Of a stretch of DNA of 64,000 bases, positions 12,390 to 22,232 are shown piece after piece. Under the pieces are notes generated by a model. The model was not told where the DNA came from. It saw only the letters and a program-made list of their open reading frames with translations, and did not search any database. Origin of the DNA: Doryteuthis pealeii (lineage: Eukaryota; Mollusca; Cephalopoda; Myopsida; Loliginidae). The DNA lies in assembly GCA_023376005.1 (NCBI GenBank), contig CM042143.1:80565881-80629880 (forward strand), given 5' to 3'. The stretch's first letter is position 1; each line of letters begins with the position of its first letter. A program made the translations under genes and the position numbers.

Positions 12390-12616
12390 ACCCGTTTAGT
12401 TCAGTCAGTAGAGCATCCATCTAAGAATCACAAGGTTCCAGGTTTGATATCAGTCCTCACCAACTCAATGCATGAGTAGCACAGCTTGGATCTGTGTGGT
12501 AAAGTAGGGAGCTGATGGTAAGCGTGGCACTCCACCTCAGACCCAAAAACAATCTCCCTTGTATAGCACTTGTGAAAAGGAGATAGACTCTCTTGCTGTC
12601 CAGATGATATCAACAA
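12390..12616 (+). mobile_element. tRNA-derived SINE, family 1
   Basis: The A box TTAGTTCAGTCAGTAGAGC and the B-box region AGGTTTGATATC are followed by the family body (AGTAGCACAG, CTCCACCTCAG, ATAGACTC). It ends in a poly-T run. The tRNA-like D-arm resembles tRNA-Lys-type SINE heads known from octopus. Confidence 0.9.
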
Positions 12617-12654
12617 ATTTTTTTTTTTTTTTTTTACTCATAATTGTTTATTAG

Positions 12655-13032
12655 TGACTCCAGTTAGTACAAATGCCCTGTTGGTAAGGGTTACTATACA
12701 ATGACTATCCCCTGCAGAGAGGTAAGAATTTCCTAAAAAGGTGGTGTTCTGGGTATGACACTTAACTGCATCTGGTGAGGCTCCAGCTTTGGAGAATGTG
12801 GAGTATCCCTTCATTACCATTACTTTCAGGTCTACTCTGACCTAAAGTGGTAGTACCTTTCAGAGTCCCATCTATGGGTCAAATATTTGTTTAAAAATTA
12901 TTCCTATTAGGAATATCTAATATATAACTACAAAAAATGTAAATGTAAGCATACATAATTTCTTAATCTCTAGGTATAAAATAATCCCAGACAGGTTGAC
13001 ATGCTGTTAAAATCAATCTATCAAATCCACTT
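12655..13032 (+). mobile_element. SINE-like repeat, family 3
   Basis: It opens with GCCCTGTTGGTAAGG, an A-box-like D-arm, and carries the conserved body CTGCATCTGGTGAGGCTCC ... CCTTCATTACCATTAC ... GTCCCATCTATGGGTCAAA. It ends in the tail hairpin region (TTGACATGCTGTTAAAATC). Its body is shared with copies at 17.4, 18.3, 20.8, 27.8, 32.1, 43.8 and 56.6 kb. Confidence 0.8.
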
Positions 13033-13382
13033 AGTACAAGTTATTTTTGCCAGTGAAATTTTGTGACATGTATAGTACTAGAAGTGGTTACCCAGTGGGG
13101 GGGGGCTTAGTGTATTGATTTGTTTACTTTTGAGATTTACAAATGCTGGACATTTTTAAGTAGAATTTCAATGCTATTTTTATGTATATTTTAATTTTTA
13201 AATATCTTCGAATATAGCTCAAATCTTCATAATTTTTTACCCAAAAACCAGGAACTGTTGATATTTAATGTCTATACATATTTACTTTGTTGCTAATTGT
13301 TTTATTTTCATAGTTTAATCCGGACATACATGCATACATACACACCAACTGCCCTTTATATATGTATAGATAGATAGATAGA

Positions 13383-13633
13383 TTTAGCTCAGTCAATCAA
13401 GCATCTGTCTAGGAACCACAAGGTTCTGTGTTCAATACTGGCCCTCCCCAACTCAGTGCATGAGTATCACAGCTTGGATCTGTGTGGTAAAGTGGAGAGC
13501 TAATGATAGGTGTGGTGCTCCACCTTAAATGCATACAAACAATCTCCCTGATCTAGTGCTAGTAAAAAGGTGATAGGCTCCTTCGTTGTCCGGCTGATAC
13601 CAGCAATAAGCCACTCTGCTGACTTCAATTTCA
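13383..13633 (+). mobile_element. tRNA-derived SINE, family 1
   Basis: The copy is nearly full-length. It has a slightly decayed A box (TTTAGCTCAGTCAATCAAGC), a B-box region GTTCAATACTGG, and the family tail AAGCCACTCTGCTGACTT. A short GATA tract precedes it. Confidence 0.9.
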
Positions 13634-13799
13634 TAAAGTATTTATGCTGTTATGGATCAGCATTTGAAGATAGTGACTAATATTTGAAATCTATTGGAAT
13701 TAATAAAACTTGGTCATAGGTAGTTTACACTAGTTTTAGTTTATTTTTAAATTTTTTTATTTTTTGTATTGTGCTGGTTGGTGTTGTTTGTACTATGTT

Positions 13800-14172
13800 C
13801 TTTAGTCATTTAATAAGCTTAGCTTAGTTTGGCACAAGATCAGAATTATAGGGCACTCAGTGAGAATTGAACTCACTCACAATAGTCTGCTAGCCTTGCT
13901 TGTTAACCTGAATTACTTAAAAAAACTAAAAACCAAGCATAGATTAGATTTAGTACAAAGTCAGAAGTGAGGACCAAGCTCACTACTCAGCAGTAATTGA
14001 TCTGCAAGACTAGCTTGCTAACCATTACACCACATTAAGGTGACCAAACTAAGAGCTATTTAGAATTGGTGCAAGGCTGCAGTTATGGGGGGGGGTATCT
14101 AGAGAGAATTGAATTCTTTACTTAGTAGTAATTGGTCTGCAAGACCAGCTTAACCATTACACCATACAAAAG
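13800..14172 (-). repeat. Three tandem tRNA-like repeat units
   Basis: Three degenerate copies of about 120 bp contain, on the minus strand, GGTGTAATGGTTAGCAAGC (A-box-like), GGTCTTGCAGACCAATTAC, and GAGTTCAATTCTC (B-box-like). The copies end near 13910, 14035 and 14165. They look like a short tRNA-derived repeat multiplied in tandem. They are too diverged to be functional tRNA genes. Confidence 0.6.
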
Positions 14173-14213
14173 TATCCTAGTCTTATGTTTTGTAGAGGAA
14201 ATAATAGTACAAG

Positions 14214-14335
14214 TATATATATATGTTAGTGTGTGTGTGTGTGTATATATATGTATATATATGTTAGTGTGTGTGTATATATATATATATATATGTTAGT
14301 GTGTGTGTATATATATATATATATATGTTAGTGTG

Positions 14336-14371
<36 letters not shown>

Positions 14372-14389
14372 GTGTGTGTGTGGGGGGGG
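14214..14389. repeat. GT/TA compound tandem repeat
   Basis: A unit of (TA)n-TGTTAGTGTG(TG)n is repeated about five times and ends in a G run. Confidence 0.95.
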
Positions 14390-14699
14390 ATTGCTTTTTA
14401 GTTTAGTGTGTCCTGAGATGCAAGTATTTCATTTGAATCAATGCCCTGGAAATTTGATGGGTCCCAACCAAAGTTTCTTACTAAATTGCAGGGTCTTTAT
14501 TTATGAAATAGGGGAAGGGGATGAAAAGTTTTCTTTGATGGAAGAATTAAAGCTGTCTAACACCTACCCTGTACCTTATCTCATGTAATTTGTTTCTAAT
14601 AAAATATTGAAATGTATTTAAAGTTAGCTTGAATTGGTGGAGGAAGAAAAAACAAAAACACTGGGGAGCATGAATAAGATTACTGTGTCCTTTTAGATT

Positions 14700-14742
14700 T
14701 TTATGCCTCGGGGACAAAGGACGCACACCTATCAGCATCTGC

Positions 14743-14801
<59 letters not shown>

Positions 14802-14842
14802 GGGATGCTGATAGGTATGCGTACTTTGTCCCCCATGCATAT
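14700..14842. repeat. Palindrome with a mirrored GT/TA/CA microsatellite loop
   Basis: GGGGACAAAGGACGCACACC at the left pairs with the complement of GGTATGCGTACTTTGTCCCC at the right. The loop is (GT)n(TA)n(CA)n, itself self-complementary, so the whole block could extrude as one hairpin. Confidence 0.85.
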
Positions 14843-14879
14843 ATATATATATATATATATAAAACCACAGAAGTAAGCA

Positions 14880-15185
14880 TCTGTTGTGCTTACCCAATGT
14901 CAGCACAGCTGCATCTCCACTTGAAGCCACTCTGGCATGATCCCATGAAGTCAATTTTGGTTCAGATGTGGTGCAGTGTTACTATGGATAGGGTCTTCTG
15001 GATGCTATTTAACAATATGATGGGTTGCAGGTTAGCTGGTGGTTTCTTGGGTTTGGGTAGTGCTACATGTGTGTCTTTGATGATGTACAATTGCAACAGG
15101 TGGGCAGCTCCAAAGAGGCAGCTATGGATAAACTTGATGCTTTCCACTGCAAACATCTGACATTTATCACCAGTCACCAATGGCC
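14880..15185 (-). pseudogene. LINE reverse-transcriptase fragment (inverted 5' part)
   Basis: The minus-strand frame reads LPKPKKPPANLQPIILLNSI and shortly after IDFMGSCQSGF and CSCADI, with one in-frame stop between. These match the fingers and early palm of non-LTR retrotransposon reverse transcriptases. It lies head-to-head with the plus-strand C-terminal fragment of the same kind of LINE that follows. It is a dead fragment. Confidence 0.8.
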
Positions 15186-15189
15186 AAAC

Positions 15190-15490
15190 AACCTAATCTC
15201 TAATAATTATCTGTACAAAATGTGCAACACCATTTCACTATAAACAAAGGTGATGCAACAACAGTGGTCCATGTTTGGTCATGTTCTATGGATATCCAAA
15301 CAACTATTGAGCATAAAGGGGTCACCATTGCACAAATTTCCTTGGTAAGCTGTGGGTAGACCTCCAAATTCAGGATGAGGGGACTGAAGATGTGGCAAGT
15401 GACTGAAGGAGTTAAGGACCCTTGCAAAGGAAAAGATAGAGTGGCTACAAACAAGACAGGACTGAATGCTGCTGTAGAATGTTCCAAACT
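15190..15490 (+). pseudogene. LINE C-terminal fragment (3' part)
   Basis: The plus strand reads LYKMCNTISL, QQQWSMFGHVLWISK and, after stops, LKELRTLAKEKIEWLQ. This corresponds to the region after the reverse transcriptase in LINE ORFs (W-x-x-FGHVLR, then a region like LKELRxLAKDRxxW). Several in-frame stops make it inactive. Orientation is opposite to the preceding fragment. Confidence 0.75.
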
Positions 15491-15513
15491 ATTATAGTGA
15501 CAGAATACAGTAG

Positions 15514-15569
<56 letters not shown>

Positions 15570-15775
15570 TCAGAGATGCTGATAGGTATGCGTCTCGCGT
15601 CCCTGACACACAAAGATCTAAAAGACAAATAAGACAGGACTGAATGCTGCTGTAGGAAGTTCCAAACTATTATAGTGACAGAATACAGTAGATTAAGTAT
15701 ATATATATATATATATATATTCAGAGATGCTGATAGGTACGCGTCCTGCATCCCTGACGCACAAAAATCTAAAAG
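15455..15775. repeat. Tandem duplication, two units of about 170 bp
   Basis: Each unit has AGACAGGACTGAATGCTGCT ... ACAGTAGATTA, a (TA)n tract, then TTCAGAGATGCTGATAGGT and CACAAA-ATCTAAAAG. Copies start at about 15455 and 15630. The second runs into the right arm of the foldback element. Confidence 0.85.
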
Positions 15776-16000
15776 GACGCAGTAAAATCGTATCCATGCG
15801 TCACAGTATTTTTCGCTTTTCTTCCTTCACCATTTCAAACTAACTGTAAATACGTTTCAATAGTTTCTTAGAAAAGAATTAAACAGGATAGGTTACAAGG
15901 TAAAAGTTGCTTTAGTTGGGACCCATACATTTTCCTGGGGACTCATTCGAAACAAATATGTGCATCCAAGGACGCATTAAATCAAAAAGCTATCGGCATC

Positions 16001-16004
<4 letters not shown>

Positions 16005-16056
<52 letters not shown>
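16005..16056. repeat. (TA)n microsatellite
   Basis: A pure TA tract adjoins the right arm of the long-TIR element. Confidence 0.95.
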
Positions 16057-16058
<2 letters not shown>

Positions 16059-16139
16059 ATGTTTTAAGATATTAAAATCAGTTTTGCTGTTTTATTTTGA
16101 TTTGGGATTTTATTAAACATGACATTTTTATAAAGTTAA

Positions 16140-16410
16140 ACTTCATTTGAAACAGTTGTTAAAAAAAGAATTAATCTTTTTACACAATCCATCCAAGTAA
16201 AATGAAGGAGATAGGATGAACTTCTTTGGATACCACCAGTGTTGGTTGACCAGCAAAACCCTGCATCAATCAGCTCTGTGCGGATTCTGGATGCCGCACA
16301 AAATACCTGCCTGGGGCAGTGACCAATAGGGATGGTTGGTGAGAGAATCATGGGAGTCTGTGCTGACAGCGCAACCTGATGTTGATGAAAACTGAGTAGA
16401 AACATTCAGT
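16140..16410. repeat. Interspersed repeat, family 4, copy 1
   Basis: It shares ATCAGCTCTGTGCGGATTCT, CCTGCC, AATAGGGATGGTTGG and GCGCAACCTGATG-TGATGA with the copy at 37640-37930. The minus-strand frame over it is a by-product of the repeat. The parent element is not identified. Confidence 0.7.
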
Positions 16411-16463
16411 AATATTTGTGCGTAATTCTGCTGTTTATCCAAATATTTAAGTTATAAGATGTA

Positions 16464-16833
16464 CTAGGGAGAGTCAAAAGTTTTGCTATATTTCAAGCTA
16501 TTTTATATTTCAAGCTATTTCTGTGCCTGTTCACAATGTCTAGCTTATAGAGGTGGCGATTGATGTTGCTTTGTGAATGACCAAGTTCTGTTTGGTTGTT
16601 GTTCAACCATTTCAAGCAAGGCCTTGTCTTCCATAACAAAAGGTCATCTTGACCTTCGTGTGTCTTTGAGGCTGGTATCACCTTCCTTGAAATGTCTGAA
16701 CCAGTTTTGTGCCACATGTTCATTGACAGTTCCTGAGCCTTCCACGCTATAAATTTCTTTTGCTGCTGACTTTTCCCCCATAGGTAGCATAGAATGGCTC
16801 TAATTGAAATTTTGTCATCACTCAAAGGTGTAA
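16464..16833 (-). pseudogene. Internally deleted mariner transposase copy
   Basis: Minus-strand frames read QNWFRHFKEGDTSLKDTRRS, KALLEMVEQQPNRT and SQSNINRHLYKLDIVNRH, the N-terminal helix-turn-helix half of a mariner transposase. Frameshifts and stops break it. After LDIVNR it jumps straight to the terminal region GAAATAGCTTGAAATA ... GCAAAACTTTTGACTC, so the catalytic half is missing. The copy at 28190-28800 has the same junction. Confidence 0.85.
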
Positions 16834-16847
16834 AAATAGAAATTAAT

Positions 16848-17099
16848 CAGGGCTGTGGAATTGAAGTCGGAAACAAATAAGGGGTAACTTGACTCTAAGT
16901 TGGTAAAACTATACTGACCGGATCAAATTGAATTTACCATTTCTATGGCCTCAGTTTAGTCTGTAAAGTTATACAGTGCACACTCCTTATGAATAGATTA
17001 TAAAAGATTATGGTTTTATATTTATTATGAATTGTAATCACTTAATTACATAAAGAGGAGTTGGAGTCAAAGGTTTTGTGTACCAACTCTACAGCCCTG
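16848..17099. mobile_element. hAT-like MITE (CAGGGCTGT termini)
   Basis: The ends CAGGGCTGTGGAATTG and CAACTCTACAGCCCTG are imperfect terminal inverted repeats. Length is about 252 bp, with no coding capacity. I could not find a clean 8-bp duplication. Confidence 0.65.
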
Positions 17100-17186
17100 G
17101 AATAAACAATGTTTATATTTTCATATACATAAGTAAACAATTCAGCAATAATTGGACAAGTTGTATCAAATTAATGATATACATAT

Positions 17187-17436
17187 TTACGAACTCCTCC
17201 TCATGAGTAGGATATGACACATAGTCAATTTCTTAAGCAAAGTTGAACAGGTTTGAATTCAATTTTTCTTCTCTTAGACTGGTGGCTTAGCCAAGGTTAA
17301 AGAACCTAGTCTGCCCTACTATATAGATGGAGGGAGAATAGTTGGATGCATACTTTTCCCAAAGAATTTAGCGCTATGTGAAATACAAACAGCCTTGTCC
17401 AGTATTTGAACTTGTCTCGCTGTGTTCATTTCCAAT
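17187..17436 (-). mobile_element. tRNA-like SINE, family 2 (head truncated)
   Basis: The body blocks TCAATTTCTTAAGC, GCCAAGGTTAAAGAACC, CTGCCCTACTAT and CATACTTTTCCCAA are shared with copies at 33.5, 37.3, 45.5, 47.9 and 54.4 kb. The tRNA-like head stops within TGTTCATTTCC and is joined directly to a family-3 repeat. Confidence 0.8.
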
Positions 17437-17822
17437 ACACTAAACTGTATTTGATGGTGAGGCTCCAGTTCTAGTGATCTGGAGAGTGGAGTACTCCTTC
17501 ATTGCCATTACAACCAGGTTCACTCTGACCTGAAGGGGTAGTACCTGTTAGGGTCCCATCTGTGGGTTAAATATGTCTGTTTAAAAATGATTCATATTTG
17601 ATAGAAAGTGAAAAAAAAAAAATCCCCAAATACTTAAGAAATAACTATAGATAAAATCCATGTCCTATCTATGACTTATATTGATCTGTTTAAAAATTAT
17701 TAGAACCTCTCTTGAACAACTACACAAAAAGTATGAATATGAACGTACAAAGAATGAGATTCCCTAACCTCTAAACATAGAATAACTCTAGACAGGCTAA
17801 GATGCCATTAAAATCAATCCAC
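17434..17822 (+). mobile_element. SINE-like repeat, family 3 (5' truncated)
   Basis: It begins inside the body (CACTAAACTGTATTTGATGG) and continues through CATTGCCATTACAACCAGG and GTCCCATCTGTGGG to the tail GACAGGCTAAGATGCCATTA. Confidence 0.8.
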
Positions 17823-18328
17823 CATTTCTTATAGAACTTCTAACTTTGTTGTGATGTTGATCTCTTTCCTTGCTTAGCTGGTGTACAATTAATTTTTCAC
17901 TGCCTGATCCAAGGATCGAACTCACAATTTCTGTAGGGAAACCAGGAAGTGGGTTAGTTGATCTTTAAACCTAATATCTGTTTTTTTCCTAATTAGTAGC
18001 TAGTTTCTATCATGGATAAAAGTAATCTTGTTCACTGAGAGTCTTGTGTTCAATCTTTAGGTGAAGCTGTGATGAAATATATGCTAGTTAAATGGAGTAG
18101 ATGATCAGTTTTTTTTAATAATAAATTCTGAAAATATTCTAGGAATGTCACCAGATGAATAAATGTTGCATATCTTGTAGGGTTATTAGAGGTTACACAA
18201 TACAACAAGGCCAGAGTAAATCTGCTGAAATGTTTTGACAAAAACAATAAAGATAAAGAAATTGATTAGAATGAATCACTATATTTATACCCTGATTCAT
18301 TCAGACAAATTTCCTTCCCTTTTTTTAT

Positions 18329-18604
18329 TGCCCTGTCCACTGGGTCTTAGAATACTCTGACTGTATGCCCTATAGAGGGATAAAAAAAAAAAAACCTTCC
18401 CCTCAAATGGGTGTCCTGGGTTGACACTAAACTGTATCTGATGGTAGATTCTGGAGATTTGGGGTATGTGGAGTACCCCTTTATTGCCATTACTCCTGAT
18501 TTCATTCTGACCCAGAGGGTCCCATCTATGGATCAAATAGATCCATTTAAAAAATTATTAGTATAGTATTATCAGTTTTTGATACGACCGTGTGACCCCC
18601 CCCC

Positions 18605-18632
<28 letters not shown>
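18329..18632 (+). mobile_element. SINE-like repeat, family 3
   Basis: The head TTGCCCTGTCCACTGGG (A-box-like), the body CTAAACTGTATCTGATGG and CCCATCTATGGATCAAAT, and GACCGTGTGACC followed by poly-C/poly-A are visible. Confidence 0.8.
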
Positions 18633-18636
<4 letters not shown>

Positions 18637-18639
18637 AAT

Positions 18640-19900
18640 GAATCAGTCATCTTTTTTTTAGAATTTCAGAAATCTATGTAGCTCTTTTATGACTTTCATA
18701 AAACAAACTGGATAATTGTTATGCATAACAAATGATGAAATAACATTAATATTACTACTACTAGTACTACTACTATAACAACAACTCTGCCACCACTGCA
18801 ATTTATATCACTGTCTCATGGTTTTTGCAAAACCTTGGATGAATAAATTGAATTTCTTACTTAGATAGGAATGTGTTAATTTGATATTGTTGCTGTAACT
18901 AGAAGTTATTTTTTTTATTTTTTTATTTAAAAAAATTTATTATGTATGTATGACCTTAAAGAATATTTGATATGGTTATTTTTTCTTTTTAAATACTTCT
19001 GAAAAAATATGATACCTGATAAACATATAATTCTTTTTCTTTATGCACTTTGTAGTAGCTGAAAAACAAATACTTTGTTTAAAAGAAAAATGTGTGTATT
19101 TTATAAAATGCTTTCAGAAAATGATAGTTGAAAAATAATCATAAATTGTACAAAAATTATTTTTATTACTCAAATGTTGTCTTTTAAAGCCAATCAAGAA
19201 ATTATTCCCTATTTATAGAATTTAATTATAATTATTTGCATATGCTAATTCTCACTAAGTTTAATTATTTTCACTGGTACGCCAGTATGGCTGATGGAGA
19301 AGAGTGCAGAGAGTTAAAAGAGTTTTCTCTATTTATTTGTCCCCCTTTTTCTTTCCTTTTTTTTTTCTTTAAAAAAAAAAAAATTTTTTTTAACCCTTTT
19401 ATTTCCACTGGCATTTTATTTTGCTTTATTCACTAAGTAAAAACATTTTAACAGTATTTTTATGTGATGAACCGTTTTTGCTTTGTTTACAGTAACAAAT
19501 GCACAAACTTATAGAAATCAAATAATTCTTTTTAATATGAACATTGACATATAAATATATTGAAGCTTCAAAGAATAATGATTTTTATCTTATTAGAATT
19601 GTAATATATGATTTTGATCGTGGCACTCATTGCTTTCTAATTTTAGTGATTAATTCTGTATTCATAATTAATATCTAATATAGATGCATCTGATTTGCAT
19701 ATTTAATTAAAATGTGATTAGTCATTTACTGATTTGGTGCCAGTTTTCTCCAGACCCTGGAAATTAATTTCACATTAACAATTTTTCTGGTAAATTGGAT
19801 GCTGAATGTCATAATAAAGTCTTATAGTTGGAATTAAAATAATTTTATAGCAACTTGGAATATATCAGTGTATATGCTCTAATGCATTGCTAGTTATTAT
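18640..19900. other. AT-rich stretch, nothing recognised
   Basis: There is a short ATG frame at 19288 (MADGEECRELKEFSL) after a weak CCAG, but no convincing donor. It otherwise holds only AT-rich DNA and homopolymer runs. Confidence 0.4.
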
Positions 19901-20007
19901 TATTATTGATCTCTAAGGTGCACATGTATGTGAACCAAAATTTACAGAATTGGGAAATTGAATTAGCTTTGCCCACAAGTTTTAATGACCTTGCAACAAA
20001 GTATTTC

Positions 20008-20010
<3 letters not shown>

Positions 20011-20083
<73 letters not shown>
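20011..20083. repeat. (TG)n(TA)n microsatellite
   Basis: The tract directly abuts the mariner-type MITE that follows. Confidence 0.97.
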
Positions 20084-20084
20084 T

Positions 20085-20225
20085 ACAAGGTGTGTCAAAA
20101 AAGTATCAAGATTTTTTGTACTTTTTGTCACACCTTGTATTCTGAAAAAATCAATGTTCCATTTATTGTTCATTTCTATCTTGGTAAATACAGCTTCAGT
20201 CTCGATACTTTTATGACACACCTTC
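20085..20225. mobile_element. Mariner-type MITE, copy 1
   Basis: Terminal inverted repeats are CAAGGTGTGTCAAAAAAGTA and TACTTTTATGACACACCTTC, flanked by TA. The internal segment TCAATGTTCCATTTATTG recurs in inverted orientation in the copy at 61948-62086. It carries no coding sequence. Confidence 0.88.
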
Positions 20226-20277
<52 letters not shown>

Positions 20278-20279
<2 letters not shown>

Positions 20280-20408
20280 GGGGAGTGTGGACATGGAGTC
20301 AACGGTGCTTGGTTACTGACAGTTTCTCATCCTGGTTTGAACAATCACATAGATGAGAAACTGTCTGTAACCAAGTGCCATTGACTCCATGTCCACACTA
20401 CCCTAACT
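20278..20408. repeat. Hairpin foldback, arms about 57 bp
   Basis: GTGTGGACATGGAGTCAACG ... GACAGTTTCTCATC at the left pairs with GATGAGAAACTGTC ... TGACTCCATGTCCACAC at the right across a loop of about 20 nt. A (TA)n tract precedes it. A single diverged arm of the same family is at 63525-63590. Confidence 0.92.
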
Positions 20409-20511
20409 CGGATACATATATAAATGCTCTATCCATGATGTTGAACACAGTTTACTTATAAATATAGCATCCATATTATCAATATTAAAGAATATATATA
20501 TAAAAGTAAAT

Positions 20512-20750
20512 TTGTCGGGATGGCCTAAAGTCAGTATCAGCCAGATAGTGAAGGAGTCTATTCCCTTTTCACTAGTGCTAAACCAAGGAGATTGTTTTGG
20601 GTTCTGATGTGGAGCGTCACACCTACCATCAGCTCCTCACTTTACGTAGATCCCTAAGCTACTCATACACTGAATTGGTGAGGGCTGGTATCGCACCTGA
20701 AACCTTGTGATTCCTCGTCAGATGCTCTACCAACTGAGCTAAACCGACTT
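20512..20750 (-). mobile_element. tRNA-derived SINE, family 1
   Basis: The minus-strand head AGTCGGTTTAGCTCAGTTGG, TAGAGC, and the 3' end GGCCATCCCGACAAA are present. The copy is nearly full length. Confidence 0.92.
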
Positions 20751-20794
20751 TATATACATATAAATTCCTTGTGGACCATTTAACTTCTTGATTC

Positions 20795-21058
20795 ATTCTA
20801 ACTGATTGATTTTTAACATGTCAAACTGACTAGGGTTATTTTATGCCTAGAGATTAAGGAATTATGTTCATTGTACATTTATATTTACATCATTTTATGC
20901 AGATTTTTCTTTTTGATCCATAAATGGAACTAACAAGTACTAACATGCTGGGTCAGAGTGGACCTGGCGGTAAAGGCAATGAAATGTTGCTCCTCACTCT
21001 AGAACTGTAGCCTCACCATCAAATGTAGTTTAGCGCCATACCCAGGACACTCCTCTTT
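20795..21058 (-). mobile_element. SINE-like repeat, family 3
   Basis: This inverted copy carries the complement of TTGACATGTTAAAAATCAA, GGGTCAGAGTGGACC (complement of the CACTCTGACCC block) and CCTCACCATCAAATG. It ends against the hAT transposase remnant. Confidence 0.8.
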
Positions 21059-21380
21059 TTGGTTTCTGATTATTCATTGTTGTCTCAAAAGATGGTTAAA
21101 ATGCTGGTACCTTTTGCAATAACATATTTATGTGAAACAGCATTTTCAGCACTTACCAATATGTTGACCAAAGTGAATTGTGTGTATCTTAGTCATAAAG
21201 AATTGACAATTTGTACCAAGCAACGCAAGCACATCACTCTCAGTGTCATTGCTCAGTGCAAACATTAGAGGTAATTTATGTTAAATATTTGATAAATTTC
21301 ATTTTTACTTATATGGGGGTACAAGAGATAGACCCTGAAATAGAAAGGGGTCCAGGCTCCAGATTGTTAGGAAACCATTA
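21059..21380 (+). pseudogene. hAT transposase C-terminal (dimerisation domain) remnant
   Basis: The frame reads PFAITYLCETAFSALT followed by a basic stretch and a stop at 21266-21268. This is the hATC dimerisation motif (PFATTYLCExxFSALT) of hAT transposases such as the Charlie/ZBED type. The upstream catalytic region is absent. Downstream, AGAAAGGGGTCCA and GTTAGGAAACCATTA resemble the right end of the hAT MITEs at 11.9 and 45.7 kb (AAAGGGGTCCA; GATGAGAACCATTG). This copy may therefore derive from their autonomous parent. It is not functional. Confidence 0.85.
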
Positions 21381-21447
21381 GTTTAGGGTTCTCTCTCCTT
21401 GTCTTCTACTTTCCACAATTAAGTTAAATTGTTTTTGTTAAGATTCA

Positions 21448-21743
21448 TGTGGCCATTTTTAGGCTGCAGGTGAGAGCACTTTACAGTGGAGATCCCTTGT
21501 GGCATTAAGTTTGATCCGTGTTGAGTAGAATCCTATAATGCTTGTCTGTTGGTCTGTATATCTTCAATCCTATGATCCTGGTGTTTGTCAGTATTAAGCA
21601 AGAGCAACTGAACGCCTTTCCACCAAGCCTTTAAATAGTTAACCAACCACATATTCAAGCATGTTGATTGGCCGATTAAATCCACACAGCCTCGAAGAAT
21701 CTCTAAATTTAAGTTGTCCTCCAGCTCACCAAATATTCCAACA
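21448..21743 (+). mobile_element. Solo-LTR-like repeat, copy 1
   Basis: It starts TGTGGCCATTTTTAGGC and ends AATATTCCAACA, giving TG...CA termini over 296 bp. An inverted CCAAT box (TTGATTGGCCGA) lies in the 3' half. Copies at 28318-28610 and 29799-30096 share the start, the CCAAT block and the end. Flanks ATTCA and ATTTT are not an exact duplication. LTR identity is inferred from termini and promoter-like boxes. Confidence 0.6.
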
Positions 21744-21750
21744 ATTTTTT

Positions 21751-22232
21751 TCTCCTATGTTGGTTGCCTATCCAAGGCTAGGGAATCTAATATGCTTTAC
21801 TGTTTTGCACATGGTTGGGTGTGGTGTGGAGGAGGAGGAAATGAAACAAGAGATGGATTGTTGCCCTTCCCCCTCCCCAGGACATGTAAAATGAACCCAC
21901 AAGATACTGGGTCAGAATTTAAGTTGTTTTTCTCCTATGTTGGTTGTCTACCCAAGGCTAGGAAGCTCAGTCTGCTCTACTGGTTTGCACGTGATGTGGT
22001 GGAGGGGGAAGGAGAGAAGAGACAGATTGTCTCCTTCCCCCCTCCTAAGATGTGTGAAATGAACCCACAAGGTACTGGGTCAGGGTTTAAGTTTTTCTCC
22101 TATGTTGGTTGCCTACCCAAGGCTAGAGAAACCCAGTCTGCTCTACTGTTTTGCAGGTGGGGGAGAGGAGGGAAGGAGACAAGAAATGGATTATACCCCC
22201 CCCCCCCAGGACGTGTGAAATGAATGCAAGCC
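21751..22232 (+). repeat. Tandem repeat, three units of 137-180 bp
   Basis: Units begin TCTCCTATGTTGGTTG at 21751, 21931 and 22096. Each carries CCAAGGCTAG, a GA/CT-rich core, and GTGAAATGAACCCACAAG. Unit spacings are 180 and 165 bp, both multiples of three, so one plus-strand frame (to 22223) stays open through all units. It repeats FSYVGCLPKAR. I regard the frame as probably non-coding. Confidence 0.9.

Larger units (their letters stand above)
14390..16003. mobile_element. Long-TIR (foldback) element with nested LINE pieces
   Basis: The left arm (14390-14742) is the inverted, diverged copy of the right arm (15723-16003). Matching blocks include CTGTGTCCTTTTAGATTT against the complement of AAATCTAAAAGGACGCAG, GGTGGAGGAAGAAAA, GGGTCCCAACC and ACCTATCAGCATCT. 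The left arm carries an extra segment of about 75 bp. There is no transposase. The interior holds LINE fragments (14880-15490) and a tandem duplication (15455-15775). Confidence 0.75.

Noticed and set aside
12428..12820. Minus-strand frames over SINE copies, and similar ones at 18297-18536, 24958-25227 and 40185-40466
   Set aside because: They are antisense readings of SINE families; the same peptide words recur in every copy.
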